This document shows positions 7,779 through 15,632 of a stretch of DNA of 41,808 nucleotides, piece by piece. A program made the position numbers and the translations under genes. The notes below the pieces were generated by a model, which worked only from the letters and a program-made list of their open reading frames with translations, did no database searches and was not told the DNA's origin. Origin of the DNA: Nonomuraea indica (GTDB lineage: Bacteria; Actinomycetota; Actinomycetes; Streptosporangiales; Streptosporangiaceae). Position 1 is the stretch's first letter. Each line of letters begins with the position of its first letter. The stretch covers positions 219,871 through 261,678 of the forward strand of contig NZ_KZ559469.1 in NCBI RefSeq assembly GCF_002850745.1, in the 5' to 3' direction.

Positions 7779-9602
7779 TCAGGGGGTGACGATGGGGAAG
7801 TCCGGCCTCGGGTCGTCCAGCACGGCCACCAGCCGTTGCAGCGCCCCGATGCTCCCCTCGCGTTCGACCCCCTCCACGCCCCTGCCCGCCAGCAGGCCGA
7901 CGAGCTGGGCCTTCGTCAGCCTCAGCGTGAGATCCACCGGCTCGTCGGGCGGGTCGGCCTGGTGCACGAACGCGCCGTTGGACAGCGTCGTCCGGTGGCG
8001 CTCCCCCAGGTCGGTGAGGTGCCAGTCGATGGACAGGCGCTCGTTCCACGCTCTGGGCCCGTGCACGCGGATGGCGATCGAGTCGAAGATCTGGTCCACG
8101 CCGAGCGCCTGCGCCAGGTCGGGGCCGGCACTCGCGGTGACGGCCGGCGCGATGCCGTCGGTCAGCTCCCGAGCGCCCGTCAGATAGAAGTTGCGCCAGG
8201 TGCCGTTCTCGGCGCCGTACCCGAGCCGGGTGTAGACGTCGGCGAGCAGGTCGCGCGCCTCCTTGTTGCCCTCGTCGGCGAAGACGGCATGGTTGAGCAG
8301 TTGCGCGGCGAAGCGCAGGTCGCCGTCGCCGATGTAGCCCTTGGCCAGGACGACCACGGCGGCCCCGCCGCCCAGGCACTCCACGTAACGGATGGCGCTC
8401 TCGCGCGGCGGATGCTCCCACAGGTGGGCCGGGTTGCCGTCGAACCAGCCCAGGTAGCGCTGGTAGACGGCCTTGACGTCGTGGCTGAGCGAGCCGTGGA
8501 AGCCGCGGGCGTGACAGGCGCGCTCCAGCGGGGGCGGCAGCCGCAGGGTCTCGGCGATCTCGGGGCCGGTCAGGCCCTTGTTCATCAGCCGCACCGTCTG
8601 GTCGTGCAGGTAGGCGTACAGGTCGCGCTGCTGCGTCAGGAAACGCGTGAGGGCCTCCGCGCCCCAGGTGGGCCAGTGGTGCGAGGCGAAGGCGACGTCG
8701 GCGCGCCCGCCGAACAGGGAGATCGTCTCGGTCAGGTGGCGCGCCCACGCGCGGGCGTCGCGGACGGCGGAGCCGCGCAGCGGCAGCAGGGTGTGCTGGT
8801 TGTGGGTGGCGTTCTCGGCGAGGCAGAGGGCGCGGTGGTCGGGCAGGAGGAAGTTCGTCTCGGCCGGCGCCTCGGTGCCGGGGGTGAGCTGGAAGACGAT
8901 CCGCACCCCGTCCACGACCTCCTCCTGGCCGGTGCGGCCGACGCAGAGCGTGGGCGGGAGGAGCGACACGGTGCCGGTCGAGGTGGCCATGCCGAGGCCG
9001 GCCCCGATCTGGCCGTACGGCGAGCGGTCGAGGGCCTGGCCGTACATGTAGACGGCCCGGCGGGTGATCGCGGGCCCGGCGTAGACGTGCTCGGTGACCG
9101 CGTGCTCCATGAACCCGGCCGGGGCGAGGATCGGCACGCCGCCGCCGGTGACGCCGCGCACGCCGCCGAAGTGGTCCACGTGGGCGTGGGTGTAGATCAC
9201 TCCGGTGACGGGCCGGTCGCCGCGGTGCCGGCGGTACAGGCCGAGCGCCGCCTCGGCGCACTCGACGGACAGGAGCGGGTCCACCACGACGACGCCGGTG
9301 TCGCCCTCGACGAGGGTCATGTTCGACAGGTCGAGCCCGCGTACCTGATAGACGCCGCCGGTCACCTCGTACAACCCCTGCCTGGCGCACAGCCGTCCCT
9401 GCCGCCACAGCCCGGGATGCGCGGTGCCGGGGCACTCCTCCTCCAGGAACGCGTAGGGGTCGGAATCCCAGACGACCCTGCCGTCGGCGGCGGTGACCAC
9501 GCCCGGCGTGAGCCGGGCGACGAAGCCTCGGTCGGCGTCCGCGAAGTCGTCGTGATCGTTCGGCTGATCGTGGAGCGGAAGGTCGGCCATGCTCACCTGC
9601 AT
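7779..9602 (-). CDS. Alkyl sulfatase, metallo-beta-lactamase fold (SdsA1-like)
   Basis: 607 residues. The metallo-beta-lactamase core carries THAHVDHFGG at about 138-147 (zinc ligands H139, H141, D143, H144) and the family signature AENATHNQHTLLPLRG, followed by ASHHWPTWG. A helical dimerisation domain comes next (YLHDQTVRLMNKGLTGPEIAETLRLPP through GYIGDGDLRFAAQLLNHAVFADEGNKEARDLLADVYTRLGYGAEN), then a C-terminal SCP2-like lipid-binding domain. This is the domain order of type III linear alkyl sulfatases, which hydrolyse SDS and similar esters to alcohol and sulfate. There is no signal peptide, so it is probably cytoplasmic, unlike some secreted homologues. A second ATG at 9590 (residue 5) has the better ribosome-binding site (AGGTGAGC). 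It is convergent with the kinase-like gene. The 256-nt upstream gap holds no other gene. Confidence 0.95.
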   Translation of the reverse strand: MQVSMADLPLHDQPNDHDDFADADRGFVARLTPGVVTAADGRVVWDSDPYAFLEEECPGTAHPGLWRQGRLCARQGLYEVTGGVYQVRGLDLSNMTLVEGDTGVVVVDPLLSVECAEAALGLYRRHRGDRPVTGVIYTHAHVDHFGGVRGVTGGGVPILAPAGFMEHAVTEHVYAGPAITRRAVYMYGQALDRSPYGQIGAGLGMATSTGTVSLLPPTLCVGRTGQEEVVDGVRIVFQLTPGTEAPAETNFLLPDHRALCLAENATHNQHTLLPLRGSAVRDARAWARHLTETISLFGGRADVAFASHHWPTWGAEALTRFLTQQRDLYAYLHDQTVRLMNKGLTGPEIAETLRLPPPLERACHARGFHGSLSHDVKAVYQRYLGWFDGNPAHLWEHPPRESAIRYVECLGGGAAVVVLAKGYIGDGDLRFAAQLLNHAVFADEGNKEARDLLADVYTRLGYGAENGTWRNFYLTGARELTDGIAPAVTASAGPDLAQALGVDQIFDSIAIRVHGPRAWNERLSIDWHLTDLGERHRTTLSNGAFVHQADPPDEPVDLTLRLTKAQLVGLLAGRGVEGVEREGSIGALQRLVAVLDDPRPDFPIVTP

Positions 9603-9834
9603 GCCCGGCCGACGGTACGGCCACGGTCAAAGCAAAGCCTCTTTATCCGGCAAGTCACACAAACACCCCTGCGACCTGGCCCACGCCGCCGGGCGTGATG
9701 GCCTCGGACGGGCGGCCGGCCTCGTGGAGGTCCCTCCGATGCTTCACGCCGGGCACGTGACGCCGAGCCGCCGAGCGGCAGACACCGTAAAGCGCCCTTA
9801 TCCCGAGATAGTTTCCATATGCGGGTACATCGAT

Positions 9835-9856
9835 GATCATCCTGACTAGGATGATC
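9835..9856. promoter_or_regulatory. Inverted repeat GATCATCC-tgacta-GGATGATC over a leaderless -10
   Basis: Perfect 8-bp arms with a 6-bp spacer. The right arm overlaps a -10 hexamer TAGGAT (9847-9852), which is followed by six bases and then the GTG start at 9859. A protein bound here would block both RNA polymerase and the start site. No dedicated regulator gene is adjacent. Confidence 0.6.
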
Positions 9857-9858
9857 CA

Positions 9859-11304
9859 GTGATTTTTACAAGATCGACAAATCGGGGGAGGCGTGCTCTC
9901 TCCGGGCTCACCGCCGCGGCCGTGCTGCTGGGTGGCCTCGTGGCGCCGGCCCAGGCGCACGCGGAGGTGGACGACGGCTCCGTGAGCACGCTCGCGAAGT
10001 TCCTGCGACAGGCACTCGACAGCCAGCAGTTCGAGCAGGTCCTGGACACCAACCCGCCGACGAGCACGGCCGAGCTGAACGCGCTGCGGCAGGACGGCGC
10101 CGACAAGGAGGCGAAGCAGCTTCCGCCGAAGGCGGAGCTGCGCGCGGCAGCGGCGGCGGCGGCGCCGATCACGCAGCAGCCCCAGATCGACCTGACCGTC
10201 ATCGAGCTGAACAGGCTCGGCCGCCCCGTCTCCTCCGGCACCGTGCTGATGAGCCCGCAGTACCCGGACGGCAAGGCCGTACCGGTGGACGACAACCTGC
10301 ACACCACGGACGTCCGCTGGAGGCAGTGGGACGACGCCGGCTGGTACGCCAACCGCGGCCAGGGCAGCATCGACATCGTGCCGGGCCGCGAGAACGCCCC
10401 CATCGACTTCATGAGCCCCTACCCCGCGTCGGTGCTGAAGCTGATGGTGGCCTTCGGCGTGCTGCGACTGGTGGACGCGGGCCGGATCTCGCTCGACGAC
10501 ACCTACGCCTACCAGCCGGTCACGGTCAGCTCGCTGTGCGGCCCGGCCGGCAGCGACACGGTCCGCAACTACCTCGACGCCTCGCTCACCTGGTCGTCCA
10601 ACGCCGGCACCTGCGCCATGGTCAAGCTGCTGCACGACAAGGGCGCGGTCGACGGCCTCAACCAGACCTTCCAGGATCTCGGTCTGGAGACGCTGCAGCT
10701 CAAGAACACCAACCCCGCCAACGGCGCGCGGTGGGGCAACCCCGTCACCATGAGCTCGCTCGACACGGCGAAGCTGCTGATGCTGGTCAACGGCGGGGTG
10801 GGCACCCTGTGGAAGACTCCGGGCGGGACCAGCGTCACCGCCGGCGTCCTGAGCGACGCCTCCCGGACGTTCTTCAGGAGCAGGCTGGCCGAGCAGGGCA
10901 TGAACGTCACCCTGTCCACCACCAACTGGTGCGGCGCCGGCTACCCCGCCCCCGGCATCCCGCAGCTCACGCCCTCGCGGTGGATCGGCGCCGACGGCAC
11001 CGTGACGATCCCCGGCCACGGCATCTCCTACGGCCGCGACGTGCGACCGTGCAACCAGAAGGCCGAGGTGACGTACGCCCACAAGAACGGCTGGGTGAAC
11101 AACTCCGGCGCCGACGCCGGCATCGTGAAGGCCCTGCCCGGCAAGGGCGGTCGCACCTACATCGTCGCCATGTTCTCCAACCTCGGCTACCAGTACGTCG
11201 ACGCCGACCGGCCGCCGGCAGGCACGGAGAACGTGTGGTTCACCGAGCGGCTGGCCAAGCTCGGCAAGGTCATCGACGAGTACGAGAAGCGACGCTCCTC
11301 CTGA
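9859..11304 (+). CDS. Secreted serine hydrolase, class A beta-lactamase/PBP-like
   Basis: 481 residues. A Sec signal (RRALSGLTAAAVLLGGLVAPAQAHA, cleavage near AQA-HA, residue 33) is followed by a helical/Ala-rich spacer (about 35-105) and a serine-hydrolase fold. The active-site tetrad is S191-V-L-K194 (PASVLKLMVAFGV), the second motif S246-S-N248 (TWSSNAG) and the third HKNG in place of KTG (YAHKNGWVNN). These are the three motifs of class A beta-lactamases and penicillin-recognising enzymes. The unusually long distance from the signal peptide to SxxK suggests an extra N-terminal domain. It may hydrolyse beta-lactams or act on peptidoglycan peptides; sequence cannot decide. Two further serine hydrolases of a different class (class C-like) lie in the window. 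The GTG start is supported by the leaderless promoter. Confidence 0.85.
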   Translation: MIFTRSTNRGRRALSGLTAAAVLLGGLVAPAQAHAEVDDGSVSTLAKFLRQALDSQQFEQVLDTNPPTSTAELNALRQDGADKEAKQLPPKAELRAAAAAAAPITQQPQIDLTVIELNRLGRPVSSGTVLMSPQYPDGKAVPVDDNLHTTDVRWRQWDDAGWYANRGQGSIDIVPGRENAPIDFMSPYPASVLKLMVAFGVLRLVDAGRISLDDTYAYQPVTVSSLCGPAGSDTVRNYLDASLTWSSNAGTCAMVKLLHDKGAVDGLNQTFQDLGLETLQLKNTNPANGARWGNPVTMSSLDTAKLLMLVNGGVGTLWKTPGGTSVTAGVLSDASRTFFRSRLAEQGMNVTLSTTNWCGAGYPAPGIPQLTPSRWIGADGTVTIPGHGISYGRDVRPCNQKAEVTYAHKNGWVNNSGADAGIVKALPGKGGRTYIVAMFSNLGYQYVDADRPPAGTENVWFTERLAKLGKVIDEYEKRRSS

Positions 11305-11400
11305 CCTTCGCAGCCCGGGCCGAGCCGAGCGGCCGACGCGGCCGGAGTGCCCGCCCTGCCGCACCCCTGCCCGGGCCTGTGGAGCTATCCTCTGGGAAAC

Positions 11401-12339
11401 GTGCGTGACATCACGGTTTTCAGCGGAAGCGCCCACCCTCAGCTTGCCGAGGAGATCTGCGCCCACCTCGGGACGCCGCTCCATCCCGTCCAGATCAATC
11501 GTTTCGCCAACGACGTCCTCGAAGTCCAGCTGCAGGCCAACTGCCGCGAACGCGACGTCTTCCTCATCCAGCCCCTGGTCCCGCCGGTCCAGGAACACCT
11601 CGTCGAGCTGCTGCTCATGCTCGACGCCGCGCGTGGCGCGTCCGCCGCTCGCACGACCGTCGTCCTCCCGCACTACGCCTACGCCCGTTCGGACAAGAAG
11701 GACGCGCCGCGCATCTCGATCGGCGCGCGGCTGGTCGCCGACCTGATGGTGGCGGCGGGCGCGAGCAGGGTGCTGGCGATGACGCTGCACTCGCCGCAGG
11801 TGCACGGCTTCTTCAGCGTGCCCGTCGACCACCTGCACGCCCTGCGCGAGCTGGCCGGCCACTTCCGCCGGTACGACCTGTCGAACGCCGTCGTCGTCTC
11901 CCCCGACCTGGGCAACGCCAAGGAGGCCGCGGCCTTCGCCCGGCTGCTCGGCACCGAGGTCGCGATGGGCGCCAAGCAGCGCTTCAGCGACGACCGCGTG
12001 GTGATCAGCTCGGTGATCGGCGACGTCGCCGGCAAGGACGTGATCATCCTGGACGACGAGATCGCCAAGGGCAGCACCGTCATCGAGCTGCTCGACCGGC
12101 TGCGCGAGCGCGGCGTCAAGTCGGTGCGGGTCGCCTGCACGCATGGCCTGTTCGCGAGCGACGCGATCGAACGGCTGAGCGCGCTGCCCGAGGTGGTGGA
12201 GATCGTCTGCACCAACACGGTGCCGCCGCCCAGGCCGAGCGACAAGCTCACCGTCCTGTCCATCGCTCCGGCCCTGGCCGAGGCCATGCGCCGGATCCAC
12301 GACGGCGAGTCGGTGAGCGCCCTGTTCACCACGCCCTGA
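11401..12339 (+). CDS. Ribose-phosphate pyrophosphokinase (PRPP synthetase) paralogue
   Basis: About 312 residues covering both phosphoribosyltransferase-like domains. Family landmarks: DVFLIQPLVPPVQEHLVELLLMLDAAR, LPHYAYARSDKK, LHSPQVHGFFSVPVDHL, catalytic-loop K-x-R (GAKQRFSDDR), and the PRPP-binding DDEIAKGST. It should transfer pyrophosphate from ATP to ribose-5-phosphate. Several signatures deviate from the housekeeping enzyme: VVSPDLGNAKEAAAFARLL where SPDAGGVKRARAFA is usual, FANDVLEV where FSDGEI is usual, and DDEIAKGST for DDMIDTGGT. It may therefore be a second, specialised copy. The GTG at 11401 gives the canonical N-terminus (DITVFSGSAHPQLAEEI); an upstream in-frame GTG at 11347 would add an unrelated Pro-rich tail. 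A TATCCT hexamer at 11386-11391 is a possible -10. No glmU or purine genes adjoin it. Confidence 0.9.
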   Translation: MRDITVFSGSAHPQLAEEICAHLGTPLHPVQINRFANDVLEVQLQANCRERDVFLIQPLVPPVQEHLVELLLMLDAARGASAARTTVVLPHYAYARSDKKDAPRISIGARLVADLMVAAGASRVLAMTLHSPQVHGFFSVPVDHLHALRELAGHFRRYDLSNAVVVSPDLGNAKEAAAFARLLGTEVAMGAKQRFSDDRVVISSVIGDVAGKDVIILDDEIAKGSTVIELLDRLRERGVKSVRVACTHGLFASDAIERLSALPEVVEIVCTNTVPPPRPSDKLTVLSIAPALAEAMRRIHDGESVSALFTTP

Positions 12340-12351
12340 CGACCTTGCCCG

Positions 12352-12366
12352 GCCCGCGCGGCGGGC
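12352..12366. terminator. Short GC hairpin between convergent genes
   Basis: GCCCGC-gcg-GCGGGC, a 6-bp stem with a 3-nt loop and no U-tract, 13 bp after the PRPP synthetase stop and 40 bp before the end of the opposing hydrolase gene. A weak bidirectional terminator at best. Confidence 0.35.
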
Positions 12367-12405
12367 GTCCCGGTGAGCCCGCCGGCGGCCGTCAGCGCCC
12401 CGGTC

Positions 12406-13677
12406 TCAGTCCTCTTGGCCGGAGGCGTCGCCCGTGGGGGCGTCCCCGTCACCGCACAGCGCCTGCCGGTAGAGGGCCGAGAGCGCGCCGTCGATGGGGT
12501 GGGGCTGCGGCCTGCCCGAGGCGTCCAGCTTGTTCCACCTCACGAGGTTCATCGCGACGGACATCTGCCGCTTGCCGTCCGCACGGGTCCATGACGCCGT
12601 CGCGGCCCCCCAGACCGTGCCTTCGAGGCCCCAGAAGGTGCCGCAGCCTGTGACCCTGGCCTTCAGGCCGAGCCCGTAGTCGATCGTCTCCCCGGTCTGG
12701 GAGATGACCTTGACCATGCGCTGCATCTGCGCCAGCGACGACCGCTTGACGATCCTGCCGGCCAGCAGCTCGGCGTAGAAACGGTTGAGATCCTCCATGG
12801 TCGACACCAGAGAGGCGCTGACCCCCACCCAGGACATGTCATAGACGCTGTAGTCGCGCGGCGGGTCGATCAGACCGAAGAACGCCTCGTACATCCGCGA
12901 GTGCGGTCCCTCGATACGCGGCCGGGCCGGAAACTCGGTGTGCCGGAGGCCGGCACGCTTGATGACGTTCTCGGTGATGTACTTCTCGGCCGTGGTGCCG
13001 GTCACCTTCTCCAGGAGAAGGCCGAGAAGCAGGTAGTTCGTGTTGGAGTACACCCCCGGACTCCCTCCGGGCGTGCCGACGGCGGGGGCCCTGACCCCCA
13101 TCTTGATCAGCTCGGCCGGCCGGAACCGCCTGAACCGGTTGTCGTCCAGGCTCTCGGGCGACATGTCCGGCAGCGAAGGGTACTTCGCCAGGGACGGGAA
13201 CGCATGAGGGAGGTATTCGGCGATGCCGCTGGTGTGGTTCAGCAGCATCCGCACCGTGATGCGCCTACCGCGCTCACCGGGAACCAGGTCCGGCAGGTAG
13301 CGGCCGATCGGCGCGTCGAGCCGGATCCGGCCCTTCTCGACCTGCTGCAGGATCGCGGCGGCGGTGAAGGTCTTGGTGATGCTGCCCACGCGCTGCCGCA
13401 TGTCCGGCCGCACCGGTCGGCCGGTCGCGAGATCGGCGACGCCGGAAGCGCCCCGCCAGACCTGGCCGGCGTCGCGTACCTCCGCGTACACACCCGGCGT
13501 CCCCGCGCGGTGGACGCCGTCCAGGGCGGCCGCCAGTCCCTCCCGGTCGAGCCCGGTCGACCGGGCCGTGCCGCTCGCCGGCACGGCCCTCGTCTCCGCG
13601 GGCACGGCACCTGCCGCCGGCATGCCCGCGCCGATCAGCACGGCCACGCTCGCGAACGTCACCAGTCGGATCCTCAC
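12406..13677 (-). CDS. Secreted serine hydrolase, class C beta-lactamase/DD-peptidase type
   Basis: 423 residues from the GTG at 13677, which has GAGAGG nine bases upstream; a longer frame reaches 13743 but adds a poor N-terminus. Signal peptide: IRLVTFASVAVLIGAGMPAAGAV. The Beta-lactamase (serine hydrolase) domain shows S99-I-T-K102 (GSITKTFTAAAIL), the class C tyrosine motif Y210-S-N212 (VYSNTNYLLLG), MLLNHTSGI after the first motif, and GLEGTVWG near the C-terminus at the position of the third (HxG/KTG-like) motif. This is the family of D-alanyl-D-alanine carboxypeptidases, esterases and class C enzymes. It is secreted and may trim peptidoglycan peptides or hydrolyse an ester. It resembles the hydrolase at 21778-22977 over its whole length (same motif order), so the two are probably paralogues. 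Confidence 0.9.
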   Translation of the reverse strand: MRIRLVTFASVAVLIGAGMPAAGAVPAETRAVPASGTARSTGLDREGLAAALDGVHRAGTPGVYAEVRDAGQVWRGASGVADLATGRPVRPDMRQRVGSITKTFTAAAILQQVEKGRIRLDAPIGRYLPDLVPGERGRRITVRMLLNHTSGIAEYLPHAFPSLAKYPSLPDMSPESLDDNRFRRFRPAELIKMGVRAPAVGTPGGSPGVYSNTNYLLLGLLLEKVTGTTAEKYITENVIKRAGLRHTEFPARPRIEGPHSRMYEAFFGLIDPPRDYSVYDMSWVGVSASLVSTMEDLNRFYAELLAGRIVKRSSLAQMQRMVKVISQTGETIDYGLGLKARVTGCGTFWGLEGTVWGAATASWTRADGKRQMSVAMNLVRWNKLDASGRPQPHPIDGALSALYRQALCGDGDAPTGDASGQED

Positions 13678-14019
13678 AACACTCGTCCTCTCATGATCGA
13701 TGACCGCGACGGGCACCCCGTGTTCCCGGAACCCCCGGCTCACCGGCCGGGAAGGCGCGACGACGGGTGCGGTCCGACCGACACGCCGGCGTGCGGCGCC
13801 CGCAGCGCGCGGGAGACGCCGGTCCCCGCGAGGAAGGCGGCGACACCGTGTACGGCGTGGCTCGCTCCCATGACCGCAATCGTCGTCAGGCCGGGGTTCG
13901 ACGGCATCCCACCCGCGGAGTCATCTGCCGCTACCCCATCGGGACCGACGACCGCGCGCACTACCGCGCCGGGAGCAGTCCGGACACGGCACCGGTGGTG
14001 AACGGATCGGCGGGACGGT
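13678..14019. other. 342-bp gap without a convincing gene
   Basis: This lies between the start of the class C hydrolase and the end of the TetR gene. A minus-strand open frame (13740-13961, 73 codons) encodes TTIAVMGASHAVHGVAAFL followed by a Gly/Ala/Arg stretch; it has no ribosome-binding site and no family I recognise, though it could be the relic of a small membrane protein. An inverted repeat TTCCCGG (13723-13729) / CCGGGAA (13747-13753) is present. Nothing else stands out. Confidence 0.4.
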
Positions 14020-14595
14020 TCAGATCCCGTAGGCGTCCTGCACGCCGGGCACGACGAGCCGCATGTACATGTCGGCCATCTCCTCGGCCGTGTACGGGAG
14101 GTCGTTGTCCAGCCACCACATCAGCAGGCCGAGCAGCGAGGTCAGCAGGAACTCCGCGGTGACCTCCACGGGCACCGCGCCGTCCCGGTGCGGCAGGAAC
14201 TCCGGCACCCGCCGCGCCATGACCTCCTTGAGCCTGCGGCGCAGGCCGGCCCGCATCACCTCCGCCCCCCGCTTGCCGGCCAGCGCCCTGTACAGGTCGC
14301 GCTGCCGGTCGGCGTGCTCGAAGGCGGCCAGCACCGGATTGGGCTCGGCACGGCTGGCGAAGTGGCGCTCCAGGTGCTCCTCGAACGCCGCCGCCAGCTC
14401 CTCCAGGTTGCCGAGCAGGAGGTCGTCCTTGTCGGTGTAGTGCGCGTAGAAGGTGGAGCGGCCGACGTCCGCGCGGTCGATGATGTGCTGCACGGTGATC
14501 CGCTCGTAGCCCCTCTCCAGGATCAGCTCCACCAGGGCACGGCGAAGGAGTTCTCGGGTCCGCCGCACCCTGCGGTCCGTGCCGGCTGCCGGCAT
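14020..14595 (-). CDS. TetR-family transcriptional regulator
   Basis: 191 residues from the ATG at 14595, which has GGAGG six bases upstream; an in-frame ATG at 14634 would place the start inside the probable promoter. The N-terminal HTH reads RRALVELILERGYERITVQHIIDRADVGRSTFYAHYTDKDDLL, the canonical TetR DNA-binding domain with recognition helix GRSTFYAHY. The C-terminal ligand domain (about 65-190) is helical and contains a family-typical LLTSLLGLLMWWLD segment near the dimer interface. It lies 77 nt downstream of an alpha/beta hydrolase gene on the same strand and probably regulates itself through the GAACA/TGTTC half-sites between the two genes. Ligand unknown. Confidence 0.93.
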   Translation of the reverse strand: MPAAGTDRRVRRTRELLRRALVELILERGYERITVQHIIDRADVGRSTFYAHYTDKDDLLLGNLEELAAAFEEHLERHFASRAEPNPVLAAFEHADRQRDLYRALAGKRGAEVMRAGLRRRLKEVMARRVPEFLPHRDGAVPVEVTAEFLLTSLLGLLMWWLDNDLPYTAEEMADMYMRLVVPGVQDAYGI

Positions 14596-14613
14596 CGACG
14601 CCTCCAGGGTTCG

Positions 14614-14652
14614 GAACACTGCATTCAGCACCATACGCCGTGTTCACGAACA
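14614..14652. promoter_or_regulatory. Cluster of three GAACA/TGTTC half-sites upstream of TetR
   Basis: GAACACTGC (14614-14622) faces GCCGTGTTC (14637-14645) with one mismatch, and TGTTC-ac-GAACA (14641-14652) forms a compact inverted repeat. A minus-strand hexamer TATGGT (complement of 14630-14635) lies between the arms and could be the TetR -10. The arrangement suggests an autoregulatory operator. Confidence 0.5.
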
Positions 14653-14672
14653 GCCGGCCCGCGCCGACCCCG

Positions 14673-15491
14673 TCACCGGGCGGACAGGAAGGCGAGCAGA
14701 TCGTTGTTGAACCGGTCGCGGTGGCTGACGAACAGGCCGTGCCCGGCGGCGGGGTACTCGTGGTAGACGGCACCGGGGATCAGCTTGGCGGTGCGGCGGG
14801 CGGTGACGTCGACGGGTGCGGAGAAGTCGGCGTCGCCGTGGACGATCATCGTGGGCACCCTGATCTCGGGCAGCGTGGCCCGGTGGTCGAAGTCGACGAC
14901 GTTGCGCTGGCACTGGCGCACCGCCCACGGTGAGGTGGCCAGGCACTGGCGAAGGGTGAAGTCGATCTGCGCCGGGGAGACGTCGTTGCCGAGGTGGGTG
15001 GCGAAGAACGCCTGCGCCTGCCGGGCCAGCCACTTGGGCCGGTCGGCGTCGAGCTCGGCCAGCGACGCGTCCAGCAGCGCGCCGGGGACTCCCTCAGGAT
15101 TGTCGTCGGTCTGCCGGAGGAAGGGCAGCATGGCGGAGGCCAGCACGACCCGCGCGATGCGGGCGTCACCGTGCCGAGCCAGGTAACGGGCCACCTCGGC
15201 GCCGCCCATGGAGTGGCCGACCAAGGTGACCTCACGCAGGTCGAGGTGCTCGATCAACGCCGCCAGGTCGTCGGCTCCGGTGTCCAGGTCATAGCCGTTC
15301 GACGGGCGATCAGAGCGGCCGTGCCCGCGCCGGTCCAGGGCGATGCAGCGGTGGCCCCGCTCCACGAAGAACGGGATCTGGTACTCCCACATGTCGGAGC
15401 AGAGCATCGAGCTGGCGACGAACACCATGGGCTGCCCCTGACCGTAGTCCTCGTACGCCAGGCGGGTGCCGTCGGGGGTGGTGAAGAACAT
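14673..15491 (-). CDS. Alpha/beta hydrolase (non-haem haloperoxidase/esterase-like)
   Basis: 272 residues with a complete alpha/beta-hydrolase fold. Nucleophile elbow GHSMGG with S94, oxyanion-side motif near VFVASSML, catalytic acid in IVHGDADFSAPVD (D220 or D222), and catalytic histidine H251 in AAGHGLFVSH. The strand-turn segment IALDRRGHGRSDRP is typical of the haloperoxidase/3-oxoadipate enol-lactonase group. There is no signal peptide, so it is cytoplasmic. It probably hydrolyses a small ester or lactone. The next gene on the same strand encodes TetR, which may respond to the substrate or product. GGAGTCACGGAG precedes the ATG. A 7-bp inverted repeat CGACACG (15528-15534) / CGTGTCG (15561-15567) lies in the upstream region. 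Confidence 0.92.
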   Translation of the reverse strand: MFFTTPDGTRLAYEDYGQGQPMVFVASSMLCSDMWEYQIPFFVERGHRCIALDRRGHGRSDRPSNGYDLDTGADDLAALIEHLDLREVTLVGHSMGGAEVARYLARHGDARIARVVLASAMLPFLRQTDDNPEGVPGALLDASLAELDADRPKWLARQAQAFFATHLGNDVSPAQIDFTLRQCLATSPWAVRQCQRNVVDFDHRATLPEIRVPTMIVHGDADFSAPVDVTARRTAKLIPGAVYHEYPAAGHGLFVSHRDRFNNDLLAFLSAR

Positions 15492-15632
15492 CTCCGTGAC
15501 TCCGTTTCATGGTGGGGGCGGGTGACGCGACACGAAAGATCTTCACGCCCGGTGGGTAGGCGTGTCGATTACGTCCGAGGTAAGCCTCCGGCCGGGCGGG
15601 GCGGCAGCCGGCCGCCCACGGCCGATCAGCGA

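Noticed and set aside
6592..9630. A 1012-codon open frame on the minus strand
   Set aside because: It is out of frame with the alkyl sulfatase and has an Arg/Pro/Ala-rich low-complexity translation; the real proteins in this span are the sulfatase and the kinase-like protein.
9655..12300. An 881-codon open frame on the minus strand over the beta-lactamase-like and PRPP synthetase genes
   Set aside because: His/Gln/Asp/Arg-rich shadow of two well-supported plus-strand genes.
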